The notes under the pieces were generated by a model. It ran no database searches, was not told the DNA's origin, and was given only the letters and a program-made list of their open reading frames with translations. The translations under genes and the position numbers were made by a program. A stretch of DNA of 64,000 nt from Methanococcoides burtonii DSM 6242 (GTDB lineage Archaea; Halobacteriota; Methanosarcinia; Methanosarcinales; Methanosarcinaceae), in the NCBI RefSeq assembly GCF_000013725.1, contig NC_007955.1:2325579-2389578 (forward strand), in the 5' to 3' direction. Numbering within the stretch: the first letter of the stretch is position 1; each line of letters begins with the position of its first letter. Shown piece after piece: positions 19,160-28,039 of this stretch.

Positions 19160-20230
19160 TCAATCATGTTTTTTCACACTATCATAAATTTCAAGCATCT
19201 GTTCTACCCTGTTATGATAAGTGTGCTCTTTTAAAACTTTGTCTCTACCAGCTTCTATAATTGCTAACCTTTTATCCGGATTGTTCATGTAATAATCAAT
19301 TTTTTCAAGCCAATCCTCTCGGTTTTTGGCAATGATAATTTCTTTTCCATCTTCAAAATATTTACGAATACAAGCTACATCATCCGTAATCTCAAAACCG
19401 CCACAAAGAGGGATTTTAAATGTTCGTTCATTGCAATCTCCGCCATATTTCTTTTGATATTCCTCATGAACATTAATACATATTTTTGAAGATGAGTATA
19501 TCTTAGCTTCATCTCCAAGTTGTAATTTTGGCTTTTGAATTGTTTTTAAGTATTTGATATTATAATATTGTCCAAATTTTTGAACCCAACCCATTAATCT
19601 ATCCCGTAATGTCCAATCTTGACCATATAATTTTAGATCATATTTGTGTTTTAATGGGAATACACAATCTTTAAAAAACATTCTTTTGCTTGGCAAATAA
19701 GTACCTATGTAAGAAATATCAGCAATAAAATCTTTACTATATTCGTTTTTTAAGGTCATTTTATCTGCAGCAAGTGGTATTGTGAAATATTTGTAGCCGG
19801 TTTCGCTTTCAAACCCTTCCATTCGTTCGTCGAATTGTTCGACCACATGGAAAAAAACATCGCCAAGTAATCCGTCTTTTATTAACTGAACTGTTTTAGT
19901 ATCGTCTTTCAAACTCTTTGATTCGTTAATTCTTAAACTTGATAAGGGTGAATTCCAAAAGTCAATTTTCGTGAACAATACCATTCCTTTATTTCTATAT
20001 TTCTTTAAAACATTTAAATTTATATATTTTTGGTAGTAAAAATGGCTTGAGGTGATGAAAATATCAATATGATTTCGATCTAAAAAATTGTCTAGATTGT
20101 CTCCATAGGAAAAGGTAACAAAATTATGCCCTAAATCTTCAAAAGCAGCCTTGTATCCATAATAAATTGTTCTTTGAGCATAAATAGTATCCATTGAAGG
20201 CATATGATAAGCAATATTCATATTATTCAT
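19160..20230 (-). CDS. Glycosyltransferase, CgeB/GT1-like
   Basis: The product is 356 residues (an in-frame ATG at 20221 is an equally good start and gives MNIAYHMPS). The C-terminal half has SKICINVHEEYQKKYGGDCN, ERTFKIPLCGGFEITDD and YFEDGKEIIIAKNREDW. This is the Glyco_trans_1_2/CgeB pattern, in which a Glu-rich loop followed by the CGGFEITDD turn binds the sugar nucleotide. The N-terminal half is Rossmann-like without a signal peptide. It probably adds one sugar at the cytoplasmic face during glycan assembly. It overlaps the preceding GT2 gene by 8 bp. Confidence 0.75.
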   Translation of the reverse strand: MNNMNIAYHMPSMDTIYAQRTIYYGYKAAFEDLGHNFVTFSYGDNLDNFLDRNHIDIFITSSHFYYQKYINLNVLKKYRNKGMVLFTKIDFWNSPLSSLRINESKSLKDDTKTVQLIKDGLLGDVFFHVVEQFDERMEGFESETGYKYFTIPLAADKMTLKNEYSKDFIADISYIGTYLPSKRMFFKDCVFPLKHKYDLKLYGQDWTLRDRLMGWVQKFGQYYNIKYLKTIQKPKLQLGDEAKIYSSSKICINVHEEYQKKYGGDCNERTFKIPLCGGFEITDDVACIRKYFEDGKEIIIAKNREDWLEKIDYYMNNPDKRLAIIEAGRDKVLKEHTYHNRVEQMLEIYDSVKKHD

Positions 20231-21047
20231 CCCTTATAAAATTAAATACCCATATCTTTATGTTGTATGGTACAAATTTTGTTGTTCGAATCGATAAATT
20301 ATAGACTTTATCAAATAAAGTCATTGAATAACCATAGCCATGTGAGTACTTTTTTCGTATTTTTAAAGTCATAGCTTCCATTTTCTTGGTTGTTGAAATA
20401 GTCGCTGACTTTTTGTGTACCCTGTATTTAAGTAAAATCTCTTGTATGTTTGCAAATTTGTATTTTGTACCAATCCTAAACCATAGATCTAAGTCCTCAG
20501 CCGGAGGGTATTTTGGATCATAGTATCCAAGAGTCTCAAAAACCTCTTTCCGCATCATGCAGACAGGTTGTGCAACAGGACAATACAAAAAAAGTCTTTT
20601 GCGTAAGTTTGCATCATCTTCATAGTATTTTCGCACTCCAATAATCTTACTTGTATCACTATCAAACAATTCTATGAAACCGCCTACAACTCCACAATCC
20701 TTGTGTTCTTCTAAATAGTTGTATTGCTTCTCAAGCCTTGTTAATATTGAAATATCGTCTGCATCAGATACTGCAATATACTTTCCTTTTGAATATTTGG
20801 TACCTTTTGTTCTTGTTTCAGCAATTCCTAAATTGATTTCGTTTCTCAGAACAACAATCCTTTTATCTTTCTTCGAATATTCTTCGATTATTTCATGGCT
20901 ATTATCGGTAGAAGCATCATCAACAATAATAAATTCAAAATCGGTATATGTTTGATCTAAAATACTTTCAATTGAGTCTTTAAGATATGCTTCAGCATTG
21001 TAGGCCGGCATCACCACCGATATTTTAACGCTTTCTTTTTCTGACAT
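20223..21047 (-). CDS. Family 2 glycosyltransferase
   Basis: The product is 274 residues with the GT-A fold of family 2. It has VVMPAYNAEAYLKDSIESIL (13-32), IIVDDASTDNS (40-50) and the metal-binding Asp cluster SDADD (about 94-98). The acceptor-side motif DLDLWFRIG carries the catalytic-base region. No membrane helix is present. The likely role is transferring a dTDP- or UDP-sugar made by the adjacent genes. It lies 6 bp after rfbA in the same transcript. Confidence 0.88.
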   Translation of the reverse strand: MSEKESVKISVVMPAYNAEAYLKDSIESILDQTYTDFEFIIVDDASTDNSHEIIEEYSKKDKRIVVLRNEINLGIAETRTKGTKYSKGKYIAVSDADDISILTRLEKQYNYLEEHKDCGVVGGFIELFDSDTSKIIGVRKYYEDDANLRKRLFLYCPVAQPVCMMRKEVFETLGYYDPKYPPAEDLDLWFRIGTKYKFANIQEILLKYRVHKKSATISTTKKMEAMTLKIRKKYSHGYGYSMTLFDKVYNLSIRTTKFVPYNIKIWVFNFIRDE

Positions 21048-21053
21048 AATTTT

Positions 21054-21761
21054 TTATCCTTTCTGCACCATCAATCCTGCCCGGAGCAGACTATCGAATG
21101 TACCGGCATCAGTCCATTGACCCTCAATTTCTGAATATTTCATCAGTCCTTGTCGAATATATTCGTTGTTCACATCCGTGATCTCCAGTTCACCCCGTCC
21201 CGATGGTTTTAACGTTTGTATGATCTCAAACACACTGCTGTCATACACATATAGTCCTGTCACAGCATAATCAGACTTTGGCACTTCAGGCTTCTCTTCG
21301 ATACTAAGCACCTGTCTGCTGCTTTCATCTATCTCTGCAACACCAAACCTTGCAGCATCAGGAACTTGTTTCAGAAATATTTGTGCACCTGTCTTGAAAG
21401 ACTGTACTGCATCACGGATAATGTCCTGGAATATGTTGTCTCCAAGGATTACGGTTATGTCATCATCGTCTGCAAAATCCCTTGTCAGATTCAGGGCCTG
21501 GGCGATTCCACCTGCTTCGTCCTGTATCTCGTAGGTGAATCTCGCCCCGAAATCGGAGCCGGAACCAAGAAGTTCCAGGAAATGGCCTGCGTGGCCACGG
21601 CCAGAGACTATCATGATGTCATTTATTCCTGCATCCAAAAGGGTTTGCAGAGGATAGTAGATCATGGGTTTGTCGTAGACTGGAAGCAGGTGCTTGTTCG
21701 TGACTTTGGTCAGAGGGTACAGCCTGCTGCCTGTACCGCCTGCGAGGATTATTCCTTTCAT
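21054..21761 (-). CDS. rfbA: Glucose-1-phosphate thymidylyltransferase (short archaeal type)
   Basis: The product is 235 residues. It makes dTDP-glucose from dTTP and glucose-1-phosphate, the first step to dTDP-rhamnose. The nucleotide signature GGTGSRLYPLTKVTNKHLLP lies at 7-26, with YDKPMIYYPLQTL, VILGDNIF (metal Asp) and IEEKPEVPKSDYAVTGLYVYD. It lacks the C-terminal extension of bacterial RmlA, as usual for short archaeal forms. It overlaps rfbD by 4 bp. Confidence 0.9.
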   Translation of the reverse strand: MKGIILAGGTGSRLYPLTKVTNKHLLPVYDKPMIYYPLQTLLDAGINDIMIVSGRGHAGHFLELLGSGSDFGARFTYEIQDEAGGIAQALNLTRDFADDDDITVILGDNIFQDIIRDAVQSFKTGAQIFLKQVPDAARFGVAEIDESSRQVLSIEEKPEVPKSDYAVTGLYVYDSSVFEIIQTLKPSGRGELEITDVNNEYIRQGLMKYSEIEGQWTDAGTFDSLLRAGLMVQKG

Positions 21762-22567
21762 GATTGATTCTCCTTCAGGTATTCGTTAAGTGCATTCTTC
21801 CAGTGTCTCATGGGAGTTGTTTTTGTGTTCGTGAGGACGGAGTAGGTCGGACGTTTTGCTTTTGTGGGAAACTCTTCACTGGAGCATGGAACTGTGTTAT
21901 TGATGATCTCGGATGCGAATTCGTACCAGGTGCATGGGCCTTCATTAGTTATGTGGTAGATGCCAGGATTAAGGTTGATGATCTCGGCGGTCTTGCGGGC
22001 TATATCCGCTGTGTGGGTGGGTTTGCCGAACTGGTCGTTGACGACTTTTACGTTTTCCATCTCTTTTGAGAGCCTTAACATCGTATCTACGAAGTTCTTT
22101 CCGTTTTTCCCAAAAAGCCAGGAGGTGCGTATGATCCTGTAGTTGTCCGTGTTTTTGATGATCTCCTGCTCACCCATCAGTTTGGACTGGCCGTAGACAT
22201 TGATGGGTTTGGTGATATTAGATTCCACGTATTCTTTTTTTGAGCCATCAAAGACATAATCGGTACTAAAATGGACCAGAATTGCACCGATATCGGAACA
22301 TGCCTGTGCGATATAGCCGGGTGCGTGTCCGTTGACCTTGAAAGCAATATCCTGCTCGTCTTCGCATCCGTCTACGTTTGTGTAAGCGGCAGCGTTGATC
22401 ACAACATAGGGTTTTATTTCCTCAATTTTCTTGAGGACCTGTTGCTTGTTGGTGATGTCCAGGTCGTGGTGTGTGAATTTTACAGCATCGGGGAATGCTC
22501 TGGACAGGTCTGAACCCAGCATTCCACTTGCACCGATTATCACTGTTTTAATGGTTCCCACCACCAT
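21758..22567 (-). CDS. rfbD: dTDP-4-dehydrorhamnose reductase
   Basis: The product is 269 residues. It reduces dTDP-4-keto-rhamnose to dTDP-L-rhamnose. It has the Rossmann motif VIIGASGMLGSDLSRAF (9-25), the NAD-binding NAAAYTNVDGCE, the catalytic STDYVFDG and YGQSKLMGE (Tyr-x3-Lys), and FGKPTHTADIA for substrate binding. The chosen ATG overlaps the 3' end of rfbB by 28 bp. A GTG at 22543 (GTGA overlap) would cut into the first strand and is less likely. Confidence 0.92.
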   Translation of the reverse strand: MVVGTIKTVIIGASGMLGSDLSRAFPDAVKFTHHDLDITNKQQVLKKIEEIKPYVVINAAAYTNVDGCEDEQDIAFKVNGHAPGYIAQACSDIGAILVHFSTDYVFDGSKKEYVESNITKPINVYGQSKLMGEQEIIKNTDNYRIIRTSWLFGKNGKNFVDTMLRLSKEMENVKVVNDQFGKPTHTADIARKTAEIINLNPGIYHITNEGPCTWYEFASEIINNTVPCSSEEFPTKAKRPTYSVLTNTKTTPMRHWKNALNEYLKENQS

Positions 22568-23496
22568 CTGTTTTCAACGTACCATTTTACGGTGCTGGAA
22601 AGGGCTGACTCAAAGTCATATTCCGGCTTCCAGCCCATCTTCTTTAGTTTGGTGCAGTCAAGGGAATAGCGGAAATCGTGACCTTTCCTATCTTCCACAT
22701 ACCTGATCATGGATTCATCCTTTCCGAGATCTTTTAGGACTCGGTGAGTAATGTCAAGATTTGTCAGTTCGTTTCCCCCGCCTATATTGTAAACCTCGCC
22801 GGAGTTTCCGTTTTGGAGTACAAAATCAATGCCTGAGCAATGGTCATCGACATGGATCCAGTCCCTTATGTTCAGGCCGGTTCCGTAAACAGGCACTTTC
22901 TCACTTTCCATAAGATTAGTTATGAAAAGAGGAATGAGTTTTTCGGGGTACTGGTATGGGCCGAAGTTGTTAGTACATCTTGTGATACTCACTGGTAAGC
23001 CGTATGTTGTGTGATATGACATTGCAAGAAGGTCTGATCCTGCTTTGCTTGATGAGTATGGACTGGATGGTTCAAGATTGTCCTCTTCTTTGAACGAACC
23101 AGTTTCTGTGCTCCCATATACCTCATCGGTTGAAACATGGATGAATTTCTTGATGTCGGATCGTAATGCACAATTTAGCAATGTATTTGTTCCAAGAACG
23201 TTCGTCCTGACAAAAACATCTCCATCCTCGATTGAACGATCTACGTGACTCTCGGCAGCAAAATGGATCACTATATCTACATTTTCCATTGCCTTTTCCA
23301 CAACATGTGGGTCACAGATATCCCCTTTTATGAATGAATAATTTGGATTGTCCCGTATGTCCTTCAGATTCTCAGGGTTTCCTGCGTAGGTCAATTTGTC
23401 AAGATTTGTGATATCGCAATCTGGATATCTTTGTAGCATCATGCGGACAAAATTACTACCTATGAATCCGCAACCTCCTGTGACAAGTAATTTCAA
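22540..23496 (-). CDS. rfbB: dTDP-glucose 4,6-dehydratase
   Basis: The product is 318 residues, an extended short-chain dehydrogenase. It has GGCGFIGSNFVRMM (7-20), NAD-adenine Asp in NLDKLTYAGNP, catalytic STDEVYGS (Thr-Asp-Glu triad) and YSSSKAGSD (Tyr-x3-Lys). The C-terminal GHDFRYSLDCTKLKKMGW and KWYVENRWWWEPL are RmlB signatures. It converts dTDP-glucose to the 4-keto-6-deoxy sugar. Confidence 0.94.
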   Translation of the reverse strand: MKLLVTGGCGFIGSNFVRMMLQRYPDCDITNLDKLTYAGNPENLKDIRDNPNYSFIKGDICDPHVVEKAMENVDIVIHFAAESHVDRSIEDGDVFVRTNVLGTNTLLNCALRSDIKKFIHVSTDEVYGSTETGSFKEEDNLEPSSPYSSSKAGSDLLAMSYHTTYGLPVSITRCTNNFGPYQYPEKLIPLFITNLMESEKVPVYGTGLNIRDWIHVDDHCSGIDFVLQNGNSGEVYNIGGGNELTNLDITHRVLKDLGKDESMIRYVEDRKGHDFRYSLDCTKLKKMGWKPEYDFESALSSTVKWYVENRWWWEPLKQ

Positions 23497-23535
23497 TATA
23501 TCTAACTCCTTGATTTTCTGTTAACGTGTATTTAT

Positions 23536-24087
23536 TCAAAACGAAATTTTAGTATTTTCAAATGTGGGCAATTCTTTGTCTTTGTCAGCTACTATGGCAT
23601 CTTCCTTTTTGACCTTCCAGTCGATGTTGAGTGTGGGATCATCATACATAATGCCGCCTTCTGATTCTGGATTATAATAATCGTCACATTTGTAAGCAAA
23701 TATAGCAGTTTCACTCAACACAGAGAAACCGTGTGCAAACCCCTTTGGAATTAAAAATTGTTTTTTATTATCCTCTGAGAGTTCAACACCAACCCACTCA
23801 CCAAACGTACAAGACTCTTTTCGAAGGTCTACGACCACATCATAAACGGTTCCTTGAATCACACGGACGAGTTTGGTCTGGCTGTAGGGTTCTAACTGGT
23901 AGTGAAGACCTCGTATCACTCCATAGGATGATCTGGACTCATTATCCTGAACGAAATTGTACTTTTTTCCAACCAATTCATCGAGTACTCTCGCATTGTA
24001 GCTTTCAAAAAAGTATCCTCTTTCATCACCGAAAACCTTTGGTTTAAGGATATATAGGTCTTCTATCTTTGTATCTATAAATTCCAT
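23536..24087 (-). CDS. rfbC: dTDP-4-dehydrorhamnose 3,5-epimerase
   Basis: The product is 183 residues, a cupin-fold epimerase. Key features are YFFESYNARV, the catalytic His region RGLHYQLEPYSQTKLVRVIQ (His-Tyr-Gln with Lys/Arg), VVDLRKESCTFGEW and PKGFAHGFSVLSE. It completes the dTDP-L-rhamnose pathway with rfbA, rfbB and rfbD. The gene order here is rfbC, rfbB, rfbD, rfbA in transcription. A promoter for the set should lie in the 248-bp gap upstream. Confidence 0.93.
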   Translation of the reverse strand: MEFIDTKIEDLYILKPKVFGDERGYFFESYNARVLDELVGKKYNFVQDNESRSSYGVIRGLHYQLEPYSQTKLVRVIQGTVYDVVVDLRKESCTFGEWVGVELSEDNKKQFLIPKGFAHGFSVLSETAIFAYKCDDYYNPESEGGIMYDDPTLNIDWKVKKEDAIVADKDKELPTFENTKISF

Positions 24088-24335
24088 AGTTTAACCCAAT
24101 ATTTCAGAATTTCATTGGAAATATAACTTAATACTGCAAGGATGGAAGATGCAAGTATATGCCATTTGGGCATCATGCTGGAATCTCCTCTCTATCAGAA
24201 AATATATTCATTCAAAGATAGCTTCCGCTTCAACAAGCAATCCATGTTTTTTCCATGGTGCTTGCAAATACAAAGTTGTATATCACAGTCCATAACAGGA
24301 CATATCAAATATACAACTCAAAGCTTCTCCTGGAA

Positions 24336-25277
24336 TTAGTCTGATCTGTTCACCGCTCTGAAATACTCAACCGTCTTCTCAAGTCCATCTTGCAGATCGA
24401 CCTTTGGCTCCCAGCCAAGTAGTTTCTTTGCTTTTGTGATATCTGGCCTTCTTACCTTTGGGTCGTCCTGGGGAAGGTCACAGTATATGATATTTGAACT
24501 GCTTCCGGTCAACTCTATCACGGTTTCTGCAAATTCCAGTACAGATATCTCATTTGGATTGCCAATGTTCACCGGGTCGCAATAATCGGACATCATAAGT
24601 CGATATATTCCTTCGACCTCATCTGACACGTAGCAGAACGATCTCGTCTGGGATCCGTCACCATACACGGTTATGTCCTCTCCTTTAAGGGCCTGGTTGA
24701 CAAAATTGGGGACGACCCGACCATCATTTCCACGCATCCTGGGACCATAGGTATTGAAGATACGGACAATGCGGGTATCGATGTTATGGTAGCGGTGGTA
24801 TGCCATGGTAATCGCTTCTGCATACCGTTTAGCCTCATCGTACACGCCCCTGGGGCCTATGGTGTTCACGTTGCCCCAGTATTCTTCTGGCTGTGGGTTC
24901 ACAAGTGGATCGCCGTAGACCTCTGATGTGGAGGCGAGGAGAATGCGTGCCCCTTTTTCCTTGGCAAGGCCAAGCATGTTGTAGGTACCAAGAGCACCCA
25001 CTTTCAGGGTCTGTATGGGGAATTCGAGATAATCCACGGGGCTTGCAGGGCTGGCCATGTGGAAGATGTAATCTATATCTTCGTCAAGGAAGAGAGGTTT
25101 TGATATGTCATGGTTGATGAATGTGAAATTATCCTTGTCCGCCATGTGGTGTGCCATGTTATCCATATTGCCGGTGACAAGGTTGTCCACGCATACGACC
25201 TCGTGTCCTTTTGAGAGTAGCAGGTCGCACATATGCGAAGGCATAAACCCTGCTCCTCCAGTGACTAACGTTCTCAT
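24336..25277 (-). CDS. NAD-dependent epimerase/decarboxylase, UDP-glucuronate-decarboxylase-like
   Basis: The product is 313 residues, an extended SDR close to UDP-xylose synthase. Features include the N-terminal Rossmann motif [29 protein letters not shown], catalytic STSEVYGDP and [10 protein letters not shown] (Tyr-x3-Lys), [10 protein letters not shown] and [14 protein letters not shown]. The probable product is UDP-xylose or a related 4-keto sugar. Residue 13, normally the third Gly of the GxxGxxG dinucleotide motif, reads Pro here (FMPSH, not FIGSH). It is a single gene between rfbC and a sugar nucleotidyltransferase cluster. Confidence 0.85.
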   Translation of the reverse strand: MRTLVTGGAGFMPSHMCDLLLSKGHEVVCVDNLVTGNMDNMAHHMADKDNFTFINHDISKPLFLDEDIDYIFHMASPASPVDYLEFPIQTLKVGALGTYNMLGLAKEKGARILLASTSEVYGDPLVNPQPEEYWGNVNTIGPRGVYDEAKRYAEAITMAYHRYHNIDTRIVRIFNTYGPRMRGNDGRVVPNFVNQALKGEDITVYGDGSQTRSFCYVSDEVEGIYRLMMSDYCDPVNIGNPNEISVLEFAETVIELTGSSSNIIYCDLPQDDPKVRRPDITKAKKLLGWEPKVDLQDGLEKTVEYFRAVNRSD

Positions 25278-25375
25278 TCAATCCCACCTACTGTATTTTG
25301 CATCGGGGTTATGCCGATGACAAACTTTTGACATAATTGTATAAATGATAGCATGATCATCAGTTCCATCTAGTT

Positions 25376-25663
25376 TCATTTGTTTGATGTTCTCAATGTG
25401 ATCGTGGATTTGCCCCCGTGGGCATTATTCTTCTCGAACATTTCTTTTATCAGGGCGATCAGTTTCCCTGTTTTAAGGTGTGTAGTTTGAGGACTGTGAT
25501 TGATCAGACCGCAATCTTTGCAAGCATGATGTTTCTTGATCGATTCAACTACAGGTAGGTATTCGTTTTGAGTATGATCCCATTCATGGTGACAATTATC
25601 AATTTCCATATTGATCACATGTTTTTTATGGTTGGAGAAATCTGTAAGGTTTACGGTCACCAT
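25376..25663 (-). CDS. Small hypothetical Cys/His protein
   Basis: The product is 95 residues from the ATG at 25663 (MVTVNLTDFSNHKKH), 14 bp after the nucleotidyltransferase stop. An earlier in-frame start would overlap that gene. I do not recognise it. CHHEWDHTQ in the middle and CKDCGLINHS later give a Cys/His set (CHH, H, C-x2-C) that could bind one zinc. The C-terminus is basic. It probably shares a transcript with the upstream sugar genes. Confidence 0.5.
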   Translation of the reverse strand: MVTVNLTDFSNHKKHVINMEIDNCHHEWDHTQNEYLPVVESIKKHHACKDCGLINHSPQTTHLKTGKLIALIKEMFEKNNAHGGKSTITLRTSNK

Positions 25664-25676
25664 TTTTGCACTACCG

Positions 25677-26735
25677 TTATAATTCGATGGACGATGAATC
25701 CCCAACATTCAACGAATTATGTTTGCTATTCACATTTACATCATCGCCTATGATAGATGACCGCAAATTCACACCCTTTATGGCAGAACCTGAGCCAATA
25801 ATGCTGTTCGCTACGATCGAACCATCTATATTGGAATTTTCAGCGATAGATACATGCGGTCCTACTACGGAATTTGTAATGATGACACCATTACCGATGG
25901 AAACAGGTTCAATGATGACAGATTCCTTTGTGTTAAGGTTACCATTAAATTCTTTCACCATACATGGATCAATGGCTCGTACTTCTGATAGGTCCAAACA
26001 TTGGTTTTTCTCGTGGGATTCATCCAGTAAGACCCTATTGGTCTCTAAAAGGGATGTCGAATGACCGCAATCATACCAGCTGGATACATAGAAATGTTTC
26101 AATCGATGGCCGCTACTAACCATACCTTGCAATGCATCCGTCAGCTGGATCTCATTTCCGGTATGTTCATCTACCATCTTCTCAAGTATGTCAAATAATA
26201 CAGAAGGTTCCTTTAGGAAATATACGCCTGCAATCCCCAGGTTCGACATGGGGTATTTGGGTTTTTCCACCATTTTGGATATGCATTCCCCATCCAGTTC
26301 CACGATTCCGTATTTTTCAGGTGCATCGACTTCCCATACACCGATTGAACCGGCGCAATTACCGTTGTTAAAATGCTTCTGGTAAAAATCAAGATACCCT
26401 GCCTTAAATATCATATCTCCCAGGGTTATCATGATGGGGGAATCGCCCACCGCATCCTTTGCTACATAAATAGAGTGTCCCAACCCAAGCTGATGGTTCT
26501 GCTCTACATAAGTGATCTTGAATATGTCTGAATAATTCCTATCCACATATGAGATGATCTGCTCTTTTCTGTAGCCCACCACCAGAATGATCTCCTCAGG
26601 TTTCAGGTCGATCATCCGGTCCAGAATATGCCCTATCACAGGTTTCCCTGCAATATATACCATCGGTTTGGGTTTTGTAAAAGTATGAGGGTAAAGGCGT
26701 TTTCCGGTCCCTGCAACAGGTATTATAACTTTCAG
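25677..26735 (-). CDS. Sugar-phosphate nucleotidyltransferase with left-handed beta-helix; probable CTG start
   Basis: The catalytic domain has VIIPVAGTGKRLYPHTFTKP (signature Gly/Arg/Lys), ILVVGYRKEQI, TLGDMIFKAG and GIVELDGECISKMVEKP. The C-terminal 100 residues are hexapeptide repeats (IGNGVIITNSVVGPHVSIAE, GSIVANSIIGSGSAI) of a left-handed beta-helix. It probably makes a dTDP- or UDP-sugar. Codon usage and the family start point to Leu-Lys-Val-Ile-Ile as the N-terminus. That Leu is a CTG at 26735 placed 7 bp after GGAGG and overlapping the TGA of the upstream gene as CTGA. The first ATG (26798) lies 63 bp earlier, inside that gene. Confidence 0.8.
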   Translation of the reverse strand: MKVIIPVAGTGKRLYPHTFTKPKPMVYIAGKPVIGHILDRMIDLKPEEIILVVGYRKEQIISYVDRNYSDIFKITYVEQNHQLGLGHSIYVAKDAVGDSPIMITLGDMIFKAGYLDFYQKHFNNGNCAGSIGVWEVDAPEKYGIVELDGECISKMVEKPKYPMSNLGIAGVYFLKEPSVLFDILEKMVDEHTGNEIQLTDALQGMVSSGHRLKHFYVSSWYDCGHSTSLLETNRVLLDESHEKNQCLDLSEVRAIDPCMVKEFNGNLNTKESVIIEPVSIGNGVIITNSVVGPHVSIAENSNIDGSIVANSIIGSGSAIKGVNLRSSIIGDDVNVNSKHNSLNVGDSSSIEL

Positions 26736-27535
26736 ATTATACCCTCCTGCTCTGGAATTATGTTTTGTCCTGCAATACCTTTCTCTTCTATATGGCATTG
26801 TCCAGCAATTTCGTCACTATCGTAATATCTCAAAATATTCAACCTATAGTAGATCGCAGCTGTATCGACTGCAATATTTAATATGTCCTTCAATCTCATT
26901 CGGTCCCCTGCTGGGTCGAAATCAATTTGTACGGGACATTCCTCGATCTTGTAGCCGTGTTTGTGTGCGAGAACGATCTGTTCAACATCTGCTGCATATC
27001 GTTTAACCAGCAACTTTGGCATGATCGTGTTCACAACATCTTTACGATATAGTTTGACCCCGACCTGTGTATCAGAAACAGGCAGATTGAACAACAGTTT
27101 GATCAGTAAATTGTATGACCGACTTAAAAATCGTCTTTTTATGGGAAAACCTTTCACACAGCTATGGGGGTGTCGTTTCGATTGGATCACAAAATCGGCA
27201 CCCGTTTCGGAAATCATTTTCAGCAATGGTTCGATCTGTTTTGGTGGGATGTCAAGATCAGCATCAAGAATGCTGATAAATCCTTTGGATGCAGCTTTGT
27301 AACCTTCTATGGTAGCGTTCCCCTTTCCTTGGTTTTCGGTGTAGGAGATTATCTTTATATTATCTGTCTTTTCAGCTGCCCTTTTTGCCTCTACTAATGT
27401 ATGGTCAGTACTGCCATCGTTGACAAATATTATTTCAAAGCTATCACAAAAAGTCCTCAGTTCATCATTAATTTCTAATAAATTGTCGTGTATATGATGC
27501 CCTTCGTTGTATGCTGGAATTATGACTGAAAGCAT
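26732..27535 (-). CDS. Dolichyl-phosphate hexose synthase-like glycosyltransferase (GT2)
   Basis: The product is 267 residues with SVIIPAYNEGHHIHDNLLEI (3-22), IIFVNDGSTDHT, the Asp motif DADLDIPPKQIEP (about 95-107) and KRRFLSRSYNLLIKLLFNLP. This is the layout of Alg5/DPM-type enzymes that charge a polyprenyl phosphate with glucose or mannose. No C-terminal membrane helices are present. The C-terminus (AGQNIIPEQEGII) overlaps the next gene by 4 bp, indicating translational coupling. Confidence 0.85.
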   Translation of the reverse strand: MLSVIIPAYNEGHHIHDNLLEINDELRTFCDSFEIIFVNDGSTDHTLVEAKRAAEKTDNIKIISYTENQGKGNATIEGYKAASKGFISILDADLDIPPKQIEPLLKMISETGADFVIQSKRHPHSCVKGFPIKRRFLSRSYNLLIKLLFNLPVSDTQVGVKLYRKDVVNTIMPKLLVKRYAADVEQIVLAHKHGYKIEECPVQIDFDPAGDRMRLKDILNIAVDTAAIYYRLNILRYYDSDEIAGQCHIEEKGIAGQNIIPEQEGII

Positions 27536-28039
27536 GTGGCTTCACCCTCTCTTTTCTGGTCACTCTACATGAGTGTGAATTAATAATTGATATTATATTT
27601 ATAAATTTTAATGCAAGTATTCAACCCACCACAATGATGATGGGGATGATGGTAATAATGGAGTGTTTATATTATTCTAGACTCTACTATCTATTATTAT
27701 ATAAGAATATTGCAATGTTAGTTTGGATGTTTATCCATTTCTATATTCAGTCCAGCTGTCTCAAATATCGCGTCGACATTCGCTCTAGTAGACCCTTCAA
27801 AATCTAAGATGAACATTTGACCTACTTTCCAAAGCAGAAAACAAAATACAAGAAAAGAATTATTGTATCAATGTTTTGTTAAACGAATCAAAGAATATCA
27901 AGATCACAACTTCTCAATAAATCTAAATAGTATCCATTTTAATGTAATTGTATGGACCAATGGGAAATTTGGTGGAACCAGAAGTAATTACAACCTTGTC
28001 TTAACTTTTCTGATATCCTTCGGCTACTTCTCCTGAAAA
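27536..28039. other. AT-rich spacer without a clear gene
   Basis: Nothing convincing is encoded. A minus-strand reading frame at 27718-27816 gives a 32-residue peptide (MFILDFEGSTRANVDAIFET and onward) that could be the tail of a lost gene. It has no ribosome-binding site. The region also contains the promoter of the glycan cluster (downstream part) and whatever drives the following plus-strand gene. Confidence 0.4.

Noticed and set aside
22540-22543. GTG at 22543 as rfbD start with GTGA overlap
   Set aside because: It would remove the first residues of the nucleotide-binding strand. The ATG at 22567 gives a family-like N-terminus.
24142-24339. 65-codon plus-strand frame in the gap upstream of rfbC
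   Set aside because: Composition is unlike neighbours, no ribosome-binding site, and it occupies the promoter region of the rfb genes.
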